In this document: piece by piece, positions 32,888-41,563 of the stretch
Numbering within the stretch: the first letter of the stretch is position 1
Layout of the letters: each line of letters begins with the position of its first letter
Made by a program: the position numbers and the translations under genes
The notes under the pieces: model-generated
The model's input: only the letters and a program-made list of their open reading frames with translations
Told to the model about the DNA's origin: nothing
Database searches by the model: none
Assembly (NCBI RefSeq): GCF_017894385.1
Contig: NZ_CP059560.1
Location: forward strand, 1,798,001 to 1,862,000
Length of the DNA: 64,000 nt
From: Aromatoleum petrolei
GTDB lineage: Bacteria > Pseudomonadota > Gammaproteobacteria > Burkholderiales > Rhodocyclaceae
Direction: 5' to 3'

Positions 32888-33519
32888 TGACCAACAAGAC
32901 CCTTCAAGCCAGCCGGCGCACCCTGCTTCTCGGCCTCGGCGCAGCGGCGACACTGCCGCTGCTGCAGGGCTGCTTTCCGCTCGTCGCGGGCGGGGTCGGG
33001 GCCGGCGCGGCGATGGTCGCGGACCGCCGCACCTCGGGCGCCTACGTCGAGGACGAAGGCATCGAGTGGCGCACCGCGAGCGCGCTGAAAGACCGTCTCG
33101 GCGATGCCGTGCATATCAACGTGACGTCGTTCAACCGCAACGTTCTGCTCACCGGCGAAGCCCCCACCGAGGCTCACCGCGCGGAAGCCGAGCGCGTGGC
33201 CAGCGGCATCGCCAACGTCAAGGGCATCGTCAATGAGATCCAGGTGGCCGGCATCTCGTCGCTGACCTCGCGCGGCAATGACTCGCTGCTCACGTCGAAG
33301 GTGAAAGCGCGCTTCGTCGATTCGGCGCAGTTCAGCGCCAACCACGTCAAGGTCGTGACCGAGGCCGGCACCGTGTTCCTGCTCGGCATCGTGACGCGCC
33401 GCGAGGCGGATGCCGCGACGGAAGTGGCCCGCCGCACGGACGGCGTGCGCAAGGTCGTGAAGGTGTTCGAGTACATCACCGACCAGCAGGCGCGCCAGCT
33501 CGAAGGCAAGAACGACTGA
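32887..33519 (+). CDS. dolP: Dual-BON-domain outer-membrane lipoprotein, DolP (YraP)-like
   Basis: A 210-residue lipoprotein with lipobox LLQGC (Cys29) after a twin-arginine-like ASRRTLLLG start. Two BON domains follow, roughly residues 63-120 (TASALKDRLGDAVHINVTSF) and 137-200 (LTSKVKARFVDSAQFSANHV). DolP supports outer-membrane integrity and binds anionic phospholipid at division sites. It overlaps diaA by one base and ends before a hairpin facing mpl. Confidence 0.88.
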
Positions 33520-33531
33520 GGTCCGGCCCGA

Positions 33532-33560
33532 GCGCTTGCGAAACTCTATCCCGCAAGCGC
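33532..33560. terminator. Hairpin between convergent dolP and mpl
   Basis: GCGCTTGCG and CGCAAGCGC form a perfect 9-bp stem with an 11-base loop, 12 bases after the dolP stop codon and shortly before the mpl stop. No T tract follows on either strand. The position suggests a shared bidirectional transcript end. Confidence 0.55.
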
Positions 33561-33566
33561 CGAGCA

Positions 33567-34916
33567 TCACCGTGCGCGCAGCGCGGCGAGCAGCTTTTCG
33601 TGCACGCCGCCGAAGCCCCCGTTGCTCATGACCAGTACGTGATCGCCGGGACGCGCCTCGGCGACGACGGCCGCAACCAGCTCTTCCAGCGTTTCGAAGG
33701 CACCGGCCCGCTCGCCCAGCGGCGCGAGCGCTTCGCTCGCATCCCATCCCAGACCATTCGCATAGCAGTAGACACGGTCGGCCAGCGCCAGGCTTTCGGG
33801 CAGGCGACTCTTCATCACGCCCAGCTTCATCGTATTGGAACGCGGCTCGAGCACCGCCAGGATCCGCCCCCCGGTCTCGCGCTTGCGCAAGCCTTCGACC
33901 GTCAGCGCGATCGCTGTCGGATGGTGGGCAAAATCGTCATAGACGGTGATGCCATTGACCCGACCACGCACTTCCATGCGGCGCTTGATCCCCTCGAAAC
34001 GTGCGAGGCTGGCTATGGCCTGCGCCGGCGTCACGCCGACATGGCGTGCCGCCGCAACGGCCGCCAGCGCATTGCTGCGATTGTGGCTGCCCGACATCGG
34101 CATCGCGACGCGCCCCAACTCCTCGTCGCGCAGCCGGAACACCGCCTCGGCCTCCTCCGCGCCCGCCTCGACCACCCACTGCGCGGCGTCGCCGAACCAT
34201 TCCAGCTCCGACCAGCAGCCGCGCGCGAGCACCCGCTTCAGGCTCTCTTCGCCGGCATTGGCGACGATCCGCCCTGAGGCGGGGATCGTGCGCACAAGGT
34301 GATGAAACTGGGTCTCGATCGCCGCGAGGTCGGAAAAGATGTCCGCGTGATCGAACTCGAGGTTGTTGAGGATCGCCGTGCGCGGACGGTAATGAACGAA
34401 CTTGGAGCGCTTGTCGCAGAATGCCGTATCGTACTCGTCCGCCTCGATGACGAAGAAGGGCGAATCGGTGAGGCGCGCCGACACGCCGAAGTTGCCCGGC
34501 ACGCCGCCGACCAGAAAGCCCGGATTGAGCCCCGCGTCCTCCAGCATCCACGCCAACATGGAGGTCGTCGTGGTCTTGCCGTGTGTACCCGCGACGGCCA
34601 GCACCCAACGCCCTTGCAGCACATGCTCGGCCAGCCATTGCGGCCCGGAAACGTAGGGCAGTCCGCGCTCGAGGATGGCCTCCAGCAGCGGGTTGCCGCG
34701 CGAGATGGCGTTACCGACGACGAACACGTCGGGTGCGAGATCGATCTGCGACGCATCGTAGCCTTCGGTCAGGCCGATGCCCTGCGCCTCGAGCTGGGTG
34801 CTCATCGGCGGATAGACGTTGGCGTCGCAGCCGGTGACGGTGTGCCCGGCGGAGCGCGCAAGCAGCGCCACGCCGCCCATGAAGGTGCCGCAGATTCCAA
34901 GGATGTGGATGTGCAT
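33567..34916 (-). CDS. mpl: UDP-MurNAc:L-Ala-gamma-D-Glu-meso-DAP ligase
   Basis: Peptidoglycan-recycling ligase that attaches salvaged murein tripeptide to UDP-MurNAc. The 449-residue protein has the MurC-like start MHIHILGICGTFMGGVALLA, the ATP loop [12 protein letters not shown], and DDFAHHPTAIALT. The GICGTFMG variant and length distinguish Mpl from MurC. The start at 34916 is the family N-terminus. It diverges from an uncharacterised gene across a palindromic promoter region. Confidence 0.97.
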   Translation of the reverse strand: MHIHILGICGTFMGGVALLARSAGHTVTGCDANVYPPMSTQLEAQGIGLTEGYDASQIDLAPDVFVVGNAISRGNPLLEAILERGLPYVSGPQWLAEHVLQGRWVLAVAGTHGKTTTTSMLAWMLEDAGLNPGFLVGGVPGNFGVSARLTDSPFFVIEADEYDTAFCDKRSKFVHYRPRTAILNNLEFDHADIFSDLAAIETQFHHLVRTIPASGRIVANAGEESLKRVLARGCWSELEWFGDAAQWVVEAGAEEAEAVFRLRDEELGRVAMPMSGSHNRSNALAAVAAARHVGVTPAQAIASLARFEGIKRRMEVRGRVNGITVYDDFAHHPTAIALTVEGLRKRETGGRILAVLEPRSNTMKLGVMKSRLPESLALADRVYCYANGLGWDASEALAPLGERAGAFETLEELVAAVVAEARPGDHVLVMSNGGFGGVHEKLLAALRAR

Positions 34917-34959
34917 CGAAACTCCGGGACTGACGGACCGCTGCAATGTGCCTGAAACC

Positions 34960-34994
34960 GGTCCGTGTAGAATGGTGCGCATTCTACACGGACC
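34960..34994. promoter_or_regulatory. Perfect palindrome with mirror-image -10 boxes between mpl and the 203-residue gene
   Basis: GGTCCGTGTAGAAT and ATTCTACACGGACC form a perfect 14-bp inverted repeat around a 7-base centre (GGTGCGC). Each arm carries TAGAAT (five of six -10 matches) on the strand of the gene it faces, so one element may serve as back-to-back promoters and as an operator. A further half-site, CGGACC, lies at 34934-34939. Confidence 0.7.
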
Positions 34995-35013
34995 CTCAGC
35001 CGGACTCGCGACC

Positions 35014-35625
35014 ATGACTTTCCGCGCGCCCCCCTCCCGCTCCGCAAGCCTGAGGCGTGAAATCGCCGCCGCGGCGGCCCGCATGATGGCCGAAGACGGC
35101 ATCTCCGACTTCGGCTTTGCCAAGCGCAAGGCCGCCCGCCAGCTTGGTGCCTCGGACACCGACTCGCTGCCCAACAACGCCGAGATCGAAGCCGAACTGC
35201 GCGCCTGGCAATCGCTGTATCAGGACGAAGAACAGGCCGAACGCCTGCTCGAGATGCGGCGTGCGGCGGTCGGCGTGATGCGCCTGCTCGACGAGTTTCG
35301 CCCCTACCTGACCGGCGGCGCCCTCGACGGCACGGCGGGGCGCTACACCGAGGTCGATATCGAACTCTTCCCGGAAAGCGCCAAGGAAGTGGAAATCTTC
35401 TTCCTCAACCAGGACATCGCCTACGAGCACCGCGAACCGCGCCGCCCCGCGCCGCACGCACCCGAGGCCATCCTCAGCTTCGACTGGGAACAGGTGCCGA
35501 TCCGCCTCTCGATCTATCCGGCCGACTCGGAACGCTCGAACCGGCGGCACGCCGAGCGGGCGCGCCTGCCCGCGGTCGAAGCCCTGCTCGCGCAGGACCG
35601 GAGCGAACCCGAGCCGGTGCGCTGA
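35014..35625 (+). CDS. Conserved protein of unknown function, possible nucleotidyltransferase-like fold
   Basis: A 203-residue soluble protein. Its N-terminal third is basic and helical (REIAAAAARMMAEDGISDFG), a charged helix follows (about 57-95), and a beta-rich core contains LTGGALDGTAGRY then TEVDIELF. The spacing of Gly101-Gly102 to Asp115 and Glu117 resembles the G-G...D-h-[DE] pattern of minimal nucleotidyltransferases; this is inference. Similar betaproteobacterial proteins have been loosely labelled as UDP-MurNAc-alanine ligases, which the sequence does not support. The ATG at 35014 was chosen because it follows the divergent promoter palindrome shared with mpl. Confidence 0.75.
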   Translation: MTFRAPPSRSASLRREIAAAAARMMAEDGISDFGFAKRKAARQLGASDTDSLPNNAEIEAELRAWQSLYQDEEQAERLLEMRRAAVGVMRLLDEFRPYLTGGALDGTAGRYTEVDIELFPESAKEVEIFFLNQDIAYEHREPRRPAPHAPEAILSFDWEQVPIRLSIYPADSERSNRRHAERARLPAVEALLAQDRSEPEPVR

Positions 35626-35637
35626 ACCGACGACAAC

Positions 35638-36189
35638 ATGAAGCCATTCATCCGCAATGCCCTGATCCTCGCCGTCGCGGCAGCGGCAGGGCTGGCCGGC
35701 CATTTCGCCCAGCGCGCCTCCCCCCCCTCGACCCCGGCGACGACGCAGGTCGCACGGGACGCCGGCGCCCCCATCCTCGCGCTGAACCTGCCAGATAGCA
35801 GCGGCCAGCCCCAGGCGCTGTCGCAATGGCGCGGCAAGGTGCTGGTGGTCAATTTCTGGGCGACATGGTGCCCGCCCTGCCTGCGCGAGATCCCGGACTT
35901 CGCTGCCGTCAGCCGGCGCTTCGCCGACGCGCCGGTGCAATTCGTCGGCATCGGCATCGACCAGCCCGACAACGTGCGCCGATTCGCCGAGGAGCACAAG
36001 GTCCCCTACCCCCTCCTGATCGCCCCGCTGCAGACGCTGACCATCACGAGCACGCTCGGAAACACGTCCCAGGCGCTTCCATTCACCGCAATCTTCGACC
36101 GGCAGGGAGAACTGGATCTCGTGAAGCTCGGCACCTTGAACGCAGCGGAACTTGAGGGCAAAATTCGCGCACTCCTCGCTTCGCGGTGA
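35638..36189 (+). CDS. TlpA/ResA-family thiol-disulfide oxidoreductase
   Basis: A 183-residue membrane-anchored periplasmic thioredoxin-like protein. An uncleaved or signal-type helix spans about residues 7-22, followed by a low-complexity linker and an AhpC/TSA-type thioredoxin fold with WCPPC (Cys78, Cys81) and the cis-proline region SQALPFTAIFD. Such proteins reduce cytochrome c apoprotein or other periplasmic disulfides. It starts 12 bases after the preceding gene and is likely co-transcribed with it. Confidence 0.92.
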   Translation: MKPFIRNALILAVAAAAGLAGHFAQRASPPSTPATTQVARDAGAPILALNLPDSSGQPQALSQWRGKVLVVNFWATWCPPCLREIPDFAAVSRRFADAPVQFVGIGIDQPDNVRRFAEEHKVPYPLLIAPLQTLTITSTLGNTSQALPFTAIFDRQGELDLVKLGTLNAAELEGKIRALLASR

Positions 36190-36246
36190 GCCGCGCGATG
36201 CGCTTTCACTGGACAAAGTGCAGCGATCTGCGGCAAACTTGCCGTC

Positions 36247-36738
36247 ATGACGCGCTCAAAACGCAGCAAAGCCACCGAGGCCCCGCCGCCTCCGCAGACC
36301 CGCGTTCTGGTTCTGCACGGCCCAAACCTGAACCTCCTCGGCACTCGCGAACCTGATGTCTACGGCCGCACCACGCTGGCCGACATCCATTCCGCGATGG
36401 ATGCGCGCGCCCGCGCCGCCGGGGTCGTCGTCGAGTCCTTCCAGAGCAATCACGAAGGCCAGCTCATCGACCGCATCCAGGCAGCGGCGGCGGAAGCGGT
36501 GGACTACATCATCATCAACCCGGCCGGCTACACGCACACCAGCGTCGCCCTGCGCGATGCGCTGGCCGCGGTGGCGATTCCCTACGTGGAAGTGCACCTG
36601 TCGAACATCCACGCGCGGGAACCCTTCCGGCATCACTCCTATTTTTCCGATCGCGCCATCGGCGTGATCTGCGGACTGGGCGCATACGGCTACATGGCCG
36701 CACTCGAATTCGCCCTCACGCAACTGCGGAAAAGTTAA
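36247..36738 (+). CDS. aroQ: 3-dehydroquinate dehydratase, type II
   Basis: Third step of the shikimate pathway. The protein is 163 residues, with about 18 extra N-terminal residues before the family core [21 protein letters not shown], which contains the catalytic Tyr. The other signatures are [29 protein letters not shown], and [19 protein letters not shown] with the catalytic His. In many proteobacteria aroQ directly precedes accB-accC, as here. Confidence 0.97.
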   Translation: MTRSKRSKATEAPPPPQTRVLVLHGPNLNLLGTREPDVYGRTTLADIHSAMDARARAAGVVVESFQSNHEGQLIDRIQAAAAEAVDYIIINPAGYTHTSVALRDALAAVAIPYVEVHLSNIHAREPFRHHSYFSDRAIGVICGLGAYGYMAALEFALTQLRKS

Positions 36739-36791
36739 ACACAAAACCCCTCTGGCGGCCCCGCAGGGCGCCGCATAGTCCGGAGAACAGC

Positions 36792-37241
36792 ATGGATCTG
36801 CGCAAGCTGAAGAAACTGATCGACCTCGTCCAGGAATCGGGCATTTCCGAACTGGAGGTCACCGAGGGCGAAGAAAAAGTACGCATCGCCAAGCACATCG
36901 CCGCGCCCACGGCACCTGCCTATCTGGCCGCAGCACCGATGGCGGCCCCCGCTGCCGCCCCTGCGACCAACGTGGTCGTCGCGCCTGTCGCCGATGCCCT
37001 GCCCGAGGGCAACATCGTCAAGTCGCCGATGGTCGGCACCTTCTACCGCGCAACGGCACCGGGCGCAAAACCGCTGGTCGACATCGGCCAGAGTGTCGCC
37101 ACGGGCGACCGGCTGTGCATCATCGAGGCGATGAAGCTCATGAACGAGATCGAGTCGGAGTTCACCGGCACGGTCAAGGCGATCCTGGTCGAGAACGGCC
37201 AGCCGGTCGAGTACGGCCAGCCGCTGTTCGTCATTGCCTGA
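36792..37241 (+). CDS. accB: Biotin carboxyl carrier protein of acetyl-CoA carboxylase
   Basis: Carries biotin between the carboxylase and transferase of fatty-acid synthesis initiation. The 149-residue protein has the N-terminal [18 protein letters not shown], an Ala/Pro-rich linker (about residues 37-68) and a biotinyl domain with EAMKLMNE, where Lys115 is biotinylated. It is followed after 10 bases by accC. Confidence 0.98.
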   Translation: MDLRKLKKLIDLVQESGISELEVTEGEEKVRIAKHIAAPTAPAYLAAAPMAAPAAAPATNVVVAPVADALPEGNIVKSPMVGTFYRATAPGAKPLVDIGQSVATGDRLCIIEAMKLMNEIESEFTGTVKAILVENGQPVEYGQPLFVIA

Positions 37242-37251
37242 TCGGCACGCC

Positions 37252-38613
37252 ATGTTCGAAAAAATCCTGATCGCAAACCGGGGGGAGATTGCCCTTCGCG
37301 TTCTTCGCGCCTGCCGCGAACTCGGCATCCGCACCGTCGCCGTTCACTCGGTCGCGGACACCGAAGCCAAGTACGTGAAGCTCGCCGACGAATCGGTGTG
37401 CATCGGCCCCGCCGCGTCGGCACAGAGCTATCTCAACGTCCCGGCCATCATCTCGGCGGCTGAAGTCACCGACGCCGAGGCGATCCACCCAGGCTACGGC
37501 TTCCTCTCGGAGAATGCCGACTTCGCCGAACGCGTGGAGCAATCCGGCTTTGCCTTCATCGGCCCGCGCGCGGAAACGATCCGCCTGATGGGCGACAAAG
37601 TCAGCGCCAAGGATGCAATGAAAGCGGCCGGTGTACCCTGCGTGCCCGGCTCCGACGGCGCACTGCCGGAAGAATCGAAGGAAATCGTCAAGATCGCGCG
37701 CGCCGTCGGCTACCCCGTAATCATCAAGGCGGCCGGCGGCGGCGGCGGGCGCGGCATGCGCGTGGTGCACACCGAGGCGGCCCTGCTGAACGCGGTCGCA
37801 ACGACCCGTGCCGAGGCGCAGGCTGCGTTCGGCAATCCCGTCGTTTACATGGAGAAGTTCCTCGAAAATCCGCGCCATGTCGAGATTCAGGTGCTCGCCG
37901 ACGAACACGGCAATGCCGTGTATCTGGGCGAGCGCGACTGCTCGATGCAGCGCCGCCACCAGAAGGTCATCGAGGAAGCCCCCGCCCCCGGCATCGACCG
38001 CAAGGCCATCGCCAAGGTCGGCGAGCGCTGCGCCGAGGCCTGCCGCAAGATCGGCTACCGCGGCGCCGGCACCTTCGAGTTCCTGTTTGAAAACGGCGAG
38101 TTCTACTTCATCGAGATGAACACGCGCGTGCAGGTCGAACACCCGGTCACCGAGCTGATCACCGGCATCGACATCGTGCAGGCCCAGATCCGCATCGCGG
38201 CCAACGAGAAGCTGTGGTTCGGCCAGAAGGACATCCACTTCCGCGGCCATTCGATCGAGTGCCGGATCAACGCCGAGGATCCGTTCAAGTTCACCCCCTG
38301 CCCCGGCAAGATCACCAACTGGCACACACCGGGTGGCCCGGGCATCCGCGTCGACTCGCACGTCTACAACGGCTACACGATCCCGCCGCACTACGACTCG
38401 ATGATCGGCAAGCTGATCGCCTACGGCGACACGCGCGAGCAGGCGATCCGCCGCATGCGCATCGCGCTGTCGGAAATGGCCGTCGAAGGCATCAAGACGA
38501 ACGTGCCGCTGCACCAGGAACTGATGCTCGACGCGCGCTTCATCGAAGGCGGCACCAGCATCCACTACCTGGAGCACAAGCTGGCCGATCGCAACGAAGT
38601 CAAGAAGAGCTGA
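37252..38613 (+). CDS. accC: Biotin carboxylase subunit of acetyl-CoA carboxylase
   Basis: ATP-grasp enzyme that carboxylates AccB biotin. The 453-residue protein begins [20 protein letters not shown], has the ATP-binding [13 protein letters not shown] and the catalytic [15 protein letters not shown] start six codons earlier exists but lacks family support. It forms an operon with accB and continues into prmA after 19 bases. Confidence 0.98.
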   Translation: MFEKILIANRGEIALRVLRACRELGIRTVAVHSVADTEAKYVKLADESVCIGPAASAQSYLNVPAIISAAEVTDAEAIHPGYGFLSENADFAERVEQSGFAFIGPRAETIRLMGDKVSAKDAMKAAGVPCVPGSDGALPEESKEIVKIARAVGYPVIIKAAGGGGGRGMRVVHTEAALLNAVATTRAEAQAAFGNPVVYMEKFLENPRHVEIQVLADEHGNAVYLGERDCSMQRRHQKVIEEAPAPGIDRKAIAKVGERCAEACRKIGYRGAGTFEFLFENGEFYFIEMNTRVQVEHPVTELITGIDIVQAQIRIAANEKLWFGQKDIHFRGHSIECRINAEDPFKFTPCPGKITNWHTPGGPGIRVDSHVYNGYTIPPHYDSMIGKLIAYGDTREQAIRRMRIALSEMAVEGIKTNVPLHQELMLDARFIEGGTSIHYLEHKLADRNEVKKS

Positions 38614-38632
38614 CTAGCCGGAGCCGCTGCGC

Positions 38633-39541
38633 ATGTGGATTTCCGTGACCCTGCAGGCCGAGGCGAACAAGGCCGATGCTCTGTCCGAGGCGCTGATGGA
38701 GGCCGGCGCGCTGTCCATCAGCATCGAGGACGCCGACGCCGGCACCGAGGCGGAAAAACCGCAGTTCGGCGAGCCGGGCCATCACCCGGTGGGCCTGTGG
38801 GACCATAGCCGCGTGATCGCGCTGTTCAGCGCCGACGCCGACCTCACGGTCGCCCTGGCACAGGCGGCCGCCGACGCAGGTTTCGACGCGGTACCGCCCT
38901 TCACCCTGGAAGAAGTCGCGGAACAGAACTGGGTGCAGCTCACGCAAAGCCAGTTCGACCCGATCCGCATCACCGACCAGATGTGGATTGTACCTTCCTG
39001 GCATACCGCGCCCAATCCGGACGCGATAAACATCGAGCTCGACCCCGGCATGGCCTTCGGCACCGGTTCGCACCCGACCACGCGCCTGTGCCTCGAATGG
39101 CTGTGCGATGCGGTCGCGCCCGGCGCCAGCGTGCTCGATTACGGCTGCGGCTCGGGCATCCTCGGCATCGCTGCGGCGAAGCTGGGTGCCGCCGACGTGC
39201 TGGGCATCGACATCGACGACAAGGCCCTCGAAGCCGCGCGCGACAATGCCGAGCGCAATGCTGTGACGATGCGCCTGCAACATTCGCGCGACACGCTCGA
39301 CGCGCAGTTCGACGTCGTCGTCGCCAACATCCTGACGAACCCGCTGTGTGTGCTCGCCCCGCTGCTGTCTGCGCGCGTGGCGCCCGGCGGTCGCATCGCG
39401 CTGTCAGGCGTGCTCGACACCCAGACCGATCAGGTCATCGCCGCTTACGCCCCCTTCATCGCACTGCGCGTCGGCGCAACTCACGAGGGCTGGGCGCGAC
39501 TGGAAGGCTCCCGGCCCGCCACCGGGGCCGGCAAGGACTGA
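38633..39541 (+). CDS. prmA: Ribosomal protein L11 methyltransferase
   Basis: SAM-dependent enzyme trimethylating L11. The 302-residue protein has an N-terminal substrate-binding domain (MWISVTLQAEANKADALSEA), the linker region ENWVQLTQSQFDPIRI, and the class I SAM motif LDYGCGSGILGIAAAKLGA followed by VVANILTNPL. Its stop codon overlaps the next ATG by one base. The accBC-prmA order is common in proteobacteria. Confidence 0.97.
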   Translation: MWISVTLQAEANKADALSEALMEAGALSISIEDADAGTEAEKPQFGEPGHHPVGLWDHSRVIALFSADADLTVALAQAAADAGFDAVPPFTLEEVAEQNWVQLTQSQFDPIRITDQMWIVPSWHTAPNPDAINIELDPGMAFGTGSHPTTRLCLEWLCDAVAPGASVLDYGCGSGILGIAAAKLGAADVLGIDIDDKALEAARDNAERNAVTMRLQHSRDTLDAQFDVVVANILTNPLCVLAPLLSARVAPGGRIALSGVLDTQTDQVIAAYAPFIALRVGATHEGWARLEGSRPATGAGKD

Positions 39542-40659
39542 TGCTCGCCCGCTGCCCGGCCTGCCACACGGTATTCCGGGTGCGGAGCGAGCAGTTGCGC
39601 GCACACCACGGGCAGGTGCGCTGCGGCAGCTGCCTGGTGCCGTTCGACGCACTGGACAACCTGATCGAGGAGACCGTCCCTCCTGCGTCGTCCAGGTCGC
39701 CCGAACCCGCACCGGACCGCTCCGATCGCTTCTTCGTACTGGAAGACAAGGCGGCAGACACGCTCTCGGACCAGCTCGACTTCGAATTGCCCGACGCGCT
39801 CGTCCCGCAGCGTGCGACCCTGCGCGACTCAAACGAGCGGCGACAGGAGCCCGAGGAACACACGCCCGCTCCGACCGAACCTGAAAGGCCGGAGCCCGAA
39901 CCCGAGGGCCCGATCGACGAAGCCGCCCGCGCGCCCGACCTGCACACCCAGGGCCCGTTCTGGCGCGATACCGAGCTTGGGGAGGAAGCGGAACCTGCGG
40001 GGGAAGCGGCTCCCGACAACGGGATGCGCAGTTCCACGTCACCGGACCGGATCGAACCGGGCATCCCGACACCCCTGTGCCCTGAAGAAGATCTCGCCAC
40101 CGAAGAGCCCCCCCCGCCCGCGCCCACCGACACACGGACGGATTCCGCGGACGAGCTTGCCGACTACGCACCGCCGACGCCCCCTGCCCGCCGCGGCCTC
40201 ACGGGCCTTGCCATCGGGCTGCTGATCGGCATGCTCGCGGCACAGTTTCTGTATCTATTCCGCGCCGATATCGCGCGAGAATGGCCGTCCGTGCGCCCCG
40301 CGCTGGTGAAGGCGTGCCACGCCCTGGGCTGCACCGTTGAACTGCCGCGCATTGCCGGCCTGATCAGCGTCGAATCCTCCGACCTGCAGTCCGAGCCCGG
40401 CAAGGCCGCCCGCTTCGTACTGAACGCGACGATCCGCAACCGCGCGCCCCATCCGCTGGCCTGGCCGCACCTCGAACTCACGCTGACCGACGCGCGCGAC
40501 CGTCCTCTCGTAAGGCGCACACTTGCACCGCAGGAATGGTTCCCGGGCGCCGATCTCGCACAGGGATTCGCCGCCGGACGCGACATTGCCGTCACGCTGC
40601 CCTTTGCCGCGGATGGACTGGGCGCGACCGGATACCGGATCTACGCCTTCTACCCCTGA
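39541..40659 (+). CDS. Zinc-ribbon and DUF3426 domain membrane protein
   Basis: A 372-residue protein. The N-terminus is an MJ0042-type zinc ribbon (RCPACHTVFRVRSEQLRA then VRCGSC). A long acidic, proline-rich linker (about residues 45-215) follows, then one membrane helix (GLAIGLLIGMLAAQFLYLF) and a C-terminal DUF3426 domain in the periplasm (IRNRAPHPLAWPHLELTLTD). The family usually follows prmA in betaproteobacteria; its function is unknown. Confidence 0.9.
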   Translation: MLARCPACHTVFRVRSEQLRAHHGQVRCGSCLVPFDALDNLIEETVPPASSRSPEPAPDRSDRFFVLEDKAADTLSDQLDFELPDALVPQRATLRDSNERRQEPEEHTPAPTEPERPEPEPEGPIDEAARAPDLHTQGPFWRDTELGEEAEPAGEAAPDNGMRSSTSPDRIEPGIPTPLCPEEDLATEEPPPPAPTDTRTDSADELADYAPPTPPARRGLTGLAIGLLIGMLAAQFLYLFRADIAREWPSVRPALVKACHALGCTVELPRIAGLISVESSDLQSEPGKAARFVLNATIRNRAPHPLAWPHLELTLTDARDRPLVRRTLAPQEWFPGADLAQGFAAGRDIAVTLPFAADGLGATGYRIYAFYP

Positions 40660-40677
40660 CCCTCACGCGACGCCTCC

Positions 40678-41070
40678 ATGACCCAGCCGCACCGCGAGCA
40701 TCACGAAAGCCCGTTCAAGGGCAAGACCGGGCTCACCCGACTGTTCAACGCCCTGCGCTACTCGCTCGACGGACTGCGTGCGGCCTTCAAGCACGAAGAC
40801 GCTTTCCGTCAGGAATGCATCCTCGCCGCAGTCCTCATCCCGCTCGCCCTGTTCATGCCCGTCAGCGGTGCGGGCAAGGCCTTGCTCATTGGCAGCGTCC
40901 TGTTCCTGATGATCGTGGAGTTGATCAACTCGGCGATCGAAGCGACGGTGGACCGGGTTTCCCTCGAACACCACCTGCTCGCCAAGCGGGCGAAGGACAT
41001 CGGCAGCGCCGCCGTCCTTCTCGCGCTCGTCAATCTGGCCTGCGTGTGGGGACTGGTCCTGCTCGGCTGA
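40678..41070 (+). CDS. dgkA: Diacylglycerol kinase
   Basis: Small trimeric membrane kinase recycling diacylglycerol to phosphatidic acid. The 130-residue protein has three predicted helices and the DgkA signatures EDAFRQEC and ELINSAIEATVDRVS, which hold catalytic acidic residues, then KRAKDIGSAAVLLALVN. It ends the accB-accC-prmA-DUF3426 run, 18 bases after the preceding gene. A short CCCC-TGC-GGGG hairpin follows the stop. Confidence 0.96.
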   Translation: MTQPHREHHESPFKGKTGLTRLFNALRYSLDGLRAAFKHEDAFRQECILAAVLIPLALFMPVSGAGKALLIGSVLFLMIVELINSAIEATVDRVSLEHHLLAKRAKDIGSAAVLLALVNLACVWGLVLLG

Positions 41071-41086
41071 TCCCCTGCGGGGGCGC

Positions 41087-41563
41087 TCAGCGCGTCACGC
41101 GCGTCGTCGAGCCGTCGCGCACCACGCGCACCGAGTCGCCGGCACGGAAATCCTCGCCCTTGTCGTCCTGAACGACCGCCATGAGCTGATTGTTCTCCAG
41201 CCGGACGGTGACCTCGACGCCCTGGGAGCGCGTCGCGCCTTCCTCGATCGCGGAGCCCGCAAGGCCGCCGGCGACCGCGCCGATCACCGTCGCGATCGCG
41301 GCACCACGTCCTTCCCCGATGCCGCTGCCCGCGATGCCGCCGACCGCCGCCCCGCCGAGCGCGCCGATCGGCGTCTTGGTTCCCTCGAGCTTCACGTAGC
41401 GAACCGATTCGACAACGCCGTACTGCACCGTCATCGCCCGACGCGCCTCGCCGCGCGAGTAAGTCTCACCACCCAGTCCGGACGCACAACCGCCCAGTCC
41501 GAACCCCAACACCGTCACCGCCAATACCGCCACAGCGGCACGCTGCCTCGTACTCCTCACCAT
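41087..41563 (-). CDS. Glycine-zipper outer-membrane lipoprotein, SlyB/17-kDa antigen type
   Basis: A 158-residue lipoprotein with lipobox LGGC (Cys26). A glycine-zipper hairpin (GALGGAAVGGIAGSGIGEG through AVAGGLAGSAIEE) is flanked by a beta-rich C-terminal domain (VEVTVRLENNQLMAVVQ). SlyB-like proteins protect the outer membrane under stress. The ATG at 41563 lies inside the last codons of the upstream kinase gene (7-bp overlap), so translation is probably coupled. Confidence 0.88.
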   Translation of the reverse strand: MVRSTRQRAAVAVLAVTVLGFGLGGCASGLGGETYSRGEARRAMTVQYGVVESVRYVKLEGTKTPIGALGGAAVGGIAGSGIGEGRGAAIATVIGAVAGGLAGSAIEEGATRSQGVEVTVRLENNQLMAVVQDDKGEDFRAGDSVRVVRDGSTTRVTR

